The position numbers were made by a program, and so were the translations under genes. Shown here in pieces: positions 6,152-7,705 of a stretch of DNA of 7,705 nucleotides. The stretch is from Candidatus Nomurabacteria bacterium. Its GTDB lineage: Bacteria; Patescibacteriota; Minisyncoccia; Phycocordibacterales; UBA9973. Within the stretch, counting starts at the first letter, position 1. Every line of letters begins with the position of its first letter. Where the stretch lies: the NCBI GenBank assembly GCA_943356395.1, contig CALRFC010000037.1:1-7705 (forward strand), given 5' to 3'. Under the pieces are notes generated by a model that was given only the letters and a program-made list of their open reading frames with translations, was not told the DNA's origin and ran no database searches.

Positions 6152-6835
6152 GGAAATGGCAGGATAGAATGCGGATTCGAGATTCATGTATCTCGACCAT
6201 CTTTTTGTCCCATATTCATAATGCCACCATTCCGCCGGATAATTCCTGAATCCTACAGCCGTCATATACGACCACAACAAGTAACGATGCACTTGCGCTT
6301 CCCAAGAAATTTCTATTGAATCCGTAAAACTTTTCGTGCCGGGCATTCCAAATTCCGTACCCATATCAAGCGGAGCGAGTGTGTCCGACCATGCCAGCGT
6401 AACATCAACAGCCCCGCCTGTTTGATGCGGGCCGCCGGCACGCGCGACAAATATATCGACAATCTTTTCTATTTCCTCTCTGGTTTTTTCCGGAAATTTT
6501 TCTCTCAATGAATTGAATTTTCTTTCACGATATTGTTCTTGTATCTCAACGGGACGAAATGCTTCCTGTACACCGAGCACTAATCCTTTCGGCAATGTTT
6601 CCGCGACTTCCATCAATTTAAGGAGAACGCGCTTTCGGACAAGAGGATATTTTTCCGACAATGTTCCGACGAGCAAAACAATCCGCGGATGTTTTAGAAT
6701 TGTCACCATTTCTTCTTCCGTATCTACGACAGGAAGGGAATTAATAGACTCTCTTGCAAGCGATTTTTGCCTCGGTACGAGCGTCACTCCGCCTACTTCT
6801 TTTAACAATGATTTTAGATATTCTGCCTTGTCCAT
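6140..6835 (-). CDS. D-alanyl-D-alanine dipeptidase, peptidase M15D (VanX/DdpX-like)
   Basis: A zinc peptidase of 231 residues that cleaves free D-Ala-D-Ala. Family motifs are in order: AFRP (R94 matches the VanX transition-state arginine), PHQTGGAVDVTL with ligands H137 and D144, DMGTEFG (157-163), and AEWWHYEYG with catalytic E202 and ligand H205. All zinc and catalytic positions are present. The length is close to VanX (about 202) and DdpX (about 190), with a somewhat longer N-terminus. No clear signal peptide or membrane segment is seen, so it is probably cytoplasmic. No vanH, vanA or vanRS gene is nearby, so a role in cell-wall dipeptide turnover or scavenging is more likely than glycopeptide resistance. 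It has its own extended -10 promoter (probably leaderless) and terminator. A general M15 D,D-carboxypeptidase is the alternative. Confidence 0.88.
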   Translation of the reverse strand: MDKAEYLKSLLKEVGGVTLVPRQKSLARESINSLPVVDTEEEMVTILKHPRIVLLVGTLSEKYPLVRKRVLLKLMEVAETLPKGLVLGVQEAFRPVEIQEQYRERKFNSLREKFPEKTREEIEKIVDIFVARAGGPHQTGGAVDVTLAWSDTLAPLDMGTEFGMPGTKSFTDSIEISWEAQVHRYLLWSYMTAVGFRNYPAEWWHYEYGTKRWSRYMNLESAFYPAISTTS

Positions 6836-6842
6836 AAAACGG

Positions 6843-6851
6843 ATTATAACA
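6843..6851 (-). promoter_or_regulatory. Extended -10 promoter (TGTTATAAT) for the dipeptidase gene
   Basis: On the minus strand a perfect TATAAT preceded by TGT is followed by seven nt and the ATG at 6835. The expected transcription start falls on or next to the start codon, so the mRNA should be leaderless. No clear -35 hexamer lies 16-18 nt upstream. Confidence 0.65.
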
Positions 6852-6887
6852 TACTGGGAGTATCAAAAAGTTATCCATATTGAAGGC

Positions 6888-6915
6888 TTGACTTACATCC
6901 GCCCATGACTATAAT
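6888..6915 (+). promoter_or_regulatory. rRNA operon promoter (TTGACT-16-TATAAT)
   Basis: TTGACT at 6888-6893 and a perfect TATAAT at 6910-6915 are separated by 16 nt, pointing toward the 16S gene. The discriminator ggctc is GC-rich, as in many growth-rate-controlled rRNA promoters. A/T-rich sequence lies upstream. Expected start about 6922, giving a leader of about 245 nt. It is divergent from the dipeptidase promoter, with about 40 nt between the two core elements. Confidence 0.75.
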
Positions 6916-7082
6916 GGCTCTTGCGTCTCGAAAAGGCGCTTTTGTGTACCTTGAAAGCCGAATAGATAGTAAAAATAATCAATTAAGCAAAAGAGAGCTC
7001 GCCTCAATTTTTGAGACGGGTTCTAGTCAGTTTAGGAAAGAAGAAAATTATATTTTTCTTTTGTTCCGTTCTATTTCACAAA
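6916..7082 (+). other. 16S rRNA leader, proximal part
   Basis: No credible protein gene is found in this stretch, which with its flanks makes a 331-nt gap without coding sequence (6836-7166). It contains a small hairpin (aaaag-gcg-ctttt, 6931-6943) and a U-rich tract (about 7047-7063). A weak ctca/tgag stem lies near 7002-7014. It is presumably transcribed as pre-rRNA leader. I see no convincing antiterminator boxA. Confidence 0.5.
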
Positions 7083-7169
7083 CATTTAACAATTAACATT
7101 TGACGATTGACCGCGAATGCAGAAATGCAATTCCAGTCAAATGTCACTTGTCACAAGTCAAATGTTTTT
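7083..7169 (+). repeat. Heptad-repeat hairpin in the pre-16S leader, abutting the 16S 5' end
   Basis: The left arm at 7083-7110 reads catttaa, caattaa, catttga, cgattga. The right arm at 7135-7169 reads agtcaaa, tgtcact, tgtcaca, agtcaaa, tgttttt. aacatttgac (7095-7104) pairs perfectly with gtcaaatgtt (7157-7166). The centre has a small tgca-GAAA-tgca hairpin (7117-7128). The hairpin foot ends next to the predicted 16S 5' terminus, so it may shape 5'-end processing. Its left arm (7083-7114) matches 7393-7424 inside the 16S gene at 29 of 32 positions. Confidence 0.8.
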
Positions 7170-7705
7170 ATTTAGAGTTTGATCCTAGCTCAGGATGAAC
7201 GCTGGCGGCGTGGATAAGGCATGCAAGTCGAACGGACTTCATTTTTCCAGAGATGAGATTACATCAAGTCAAAGGTCGTTTGAAGTTAGTGGCGAACGAG
7301 GTAGTAATACATAGGAACTTCCCCCAGAGTCGCGAATAGCCCGCCGAAAGGCGGAGTAATACGCGATGGTGTCGCCGTCTTACAGACGGCAACAATTGAC
7401 AATTAACATTTGACAATTGACCGCAGGATTTTTGCTTCGCAAAAATCCTGCCAAGTCAAAAGTCAAAAGTCACATGTCAAATGTTGTCGCCGCCTGTAAG
7501 GCGGCGACTAAAGATTTATTGCTCTGGGAAAGGCCTGTGCGGTATCAGCTAGTTGGTAGTGTAATGGACTACCAAGGCCGACGCCTAGGGGAGCTGAGAG
7601 GCTGACCCCCACCGATGGAACTGAGATACGGTCCATACACCTACGGGTGGCTGCAGTCAAGAAACTTCCACAATGGACGAAAGTCTGATGGAGCGACGCC
7701 GCGTG
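7167..7705 (+). rRNA. rrs: 16S ribosomal RNA, 5' portion (partial)
   Basis: The gene begins near 7167, placed by aligning agagtttgatcctagctcag (7174-7193) with E. coli positions from about 8. Conserved blocks follow: aacgctggcggcgt, gcaagtcgaacgg, gtggcgaac, then agctagttggtag, aactgagatacggtcc, cctacgggtggctgcag (7640-7656), cacaatgga and gccgcgtg at the edge. The window ends near E. coli position 400, so the anti-Shine-Dalgarno is not visible. The sequence type (gctgcagtc, reduced h10, altered agtaatac loop) suggests Parcubacteria/CPR. Helix h9 carries a 138-nt expansion (7371-7508) where E. coli has about 10 nt. The rest of the gene looks intact, with paired changes, so it is probably functional. 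Confidence 0.97.
7371..7508 (+). mobile_element. 138-nt hairpin insertion in 16S rRNA helix h9 (intervening-sequence or MITE-like)
   Basis: The element sits at the E. coli GUC-GCAA-GAC hairpin (h9). Its first 23 nt (7371-7393) and last 23 nt (7486-7508) are inverted copies matching at 20 of 23 positions, all differences being transitions. Inside are heptad arms (caattga, caattaa, catttga, caattga at 7393-7420; aagtcaa, aagtcaa, aagtcac, atgtcaa at 7453-7480). The centre is a perfect 13-bp stem, 7423-7435 with 7439-7451, closed by a ttc loop. In RNA the whole insert can fold as one long imperfect stem. Each end can also fold locally (7374-7390; 7486-7508). No open reading frame or group I intron core fits in this length. 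It may be retained as an enlarged h9 or cut out, leaving a split rRNA; the sequence cannot decide. Confidence 0.75.

Noticed and set aside
6140..6835. Glycopeptide resistance determinant
   Set aside because: Only the VanX-type enzyme is present. No ligase, dehydrogenase or two-component regulator is in the window, and lone homologues serve general dipeptide hydrolysis.
7083..7096. boxA antiterminator, because tttaacaatt at 7085-7094 matches part of the E. coli rrn boxA region
   Set aside because: The match is part of the heptad repeat (catttaa, caattaa) and lacks the upstream tgctc. It is probably coincidental.
7371..7508. Group I intron or homing-endonuclease insertion in 16S
   Set aside because: 138 nt is too short for a group I core, no endonuclease frame exists, and the site is a helix tip rather than a conserved functional site. 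The sequence is explained by inverted repeats.
6905..7605. Short plus-strand frames of about 62-63 codons in the leader and across the 16S insert
   Set aside because: One lies in the untranslated rRNA leader and the other runs through the insert into conserved rRNA sequence. Neither has a family motif.

Overview
The window looks like a piece of a Candidate Phyla Radiation (Patescibacteria) genome, most likely a Parcubacteria-type lineage. The main support is the partial 16S rRNA gene at the right end. Its conserved blocks are recognisable, but it has a remodelled V2 region and a GGTGGCTGCAGTC block of the kind I associate with Parcubacteria. The protein genes are compact, intergenic gaps are short, no strong Shine-Dalgarno sequence was noticed before any gene, and RNase J carries a long basic N-terminal tail. 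This placement rests on motif recall, not on a tree.

Layout. All six protein genes are on the minus strand, so they read right to left. From high to low coordinate they are: a VanX-type D-Ala-D-Ala dipeptidase (6140-6835), secG (5783-6016), a membrane-anchored family-5 solute-binding protein (3965-5713), ribonuclease J (1762-3756), a 12-TM major facilitator transporter (426-1592), and the N-terminal 110 residues of an S4-domain RNA pseudouridine synthase (1-330, cut by the window edge). On the plus strand, a strong divergent promoter at 6888-6915 drives a leader of about 250 nt and then the 16S rRNA gene (about 7167 to the window end, roughly the first 400 E. coli positions). The functions are mixed housekeeping: RNA processing and modification, secretion, uptake and cell-wall dipeptide hydrolysis. 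No single pathway is evident. secG and the solute-binding protein gene are close enough to be co-transcribed. The dipeptidase gene has its own promoter and intrinsic terminator.

The most striking content lies between genes. Most gaps hold a palindromic element whose arms are built from degenerate 7-nt repeats. The 7-mer sequence differs from gap to gap, but the architecture is shared: heptad arms folding back on each other. Clear cases are 1632-1706, 5714-5786 and 7083-7169, with a weaker one at 344-424 and a related long hairpin at 3815-3960. One such element lies inside the 16S rRNA gene, at the tip of helix h9, as a 138-nt hairpin (7371-7508) with 23-nt inverted ends. Its heptad arm is nearly identical (29/32) to the arm of the element immediately upstream of the 16S 5' end. 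It looks like a small mobile or self-expanding hairpin that invaded an rRNA operon and may behave as an excised intervening sequence. This is the main candidate for something undescribed.

A second theme is expression signals. The dipeptidase and transporter genes each have a TGT-TAnAAT extended -10 box 6-7 nt before the start codon, which predicts leaderless mRNAs.
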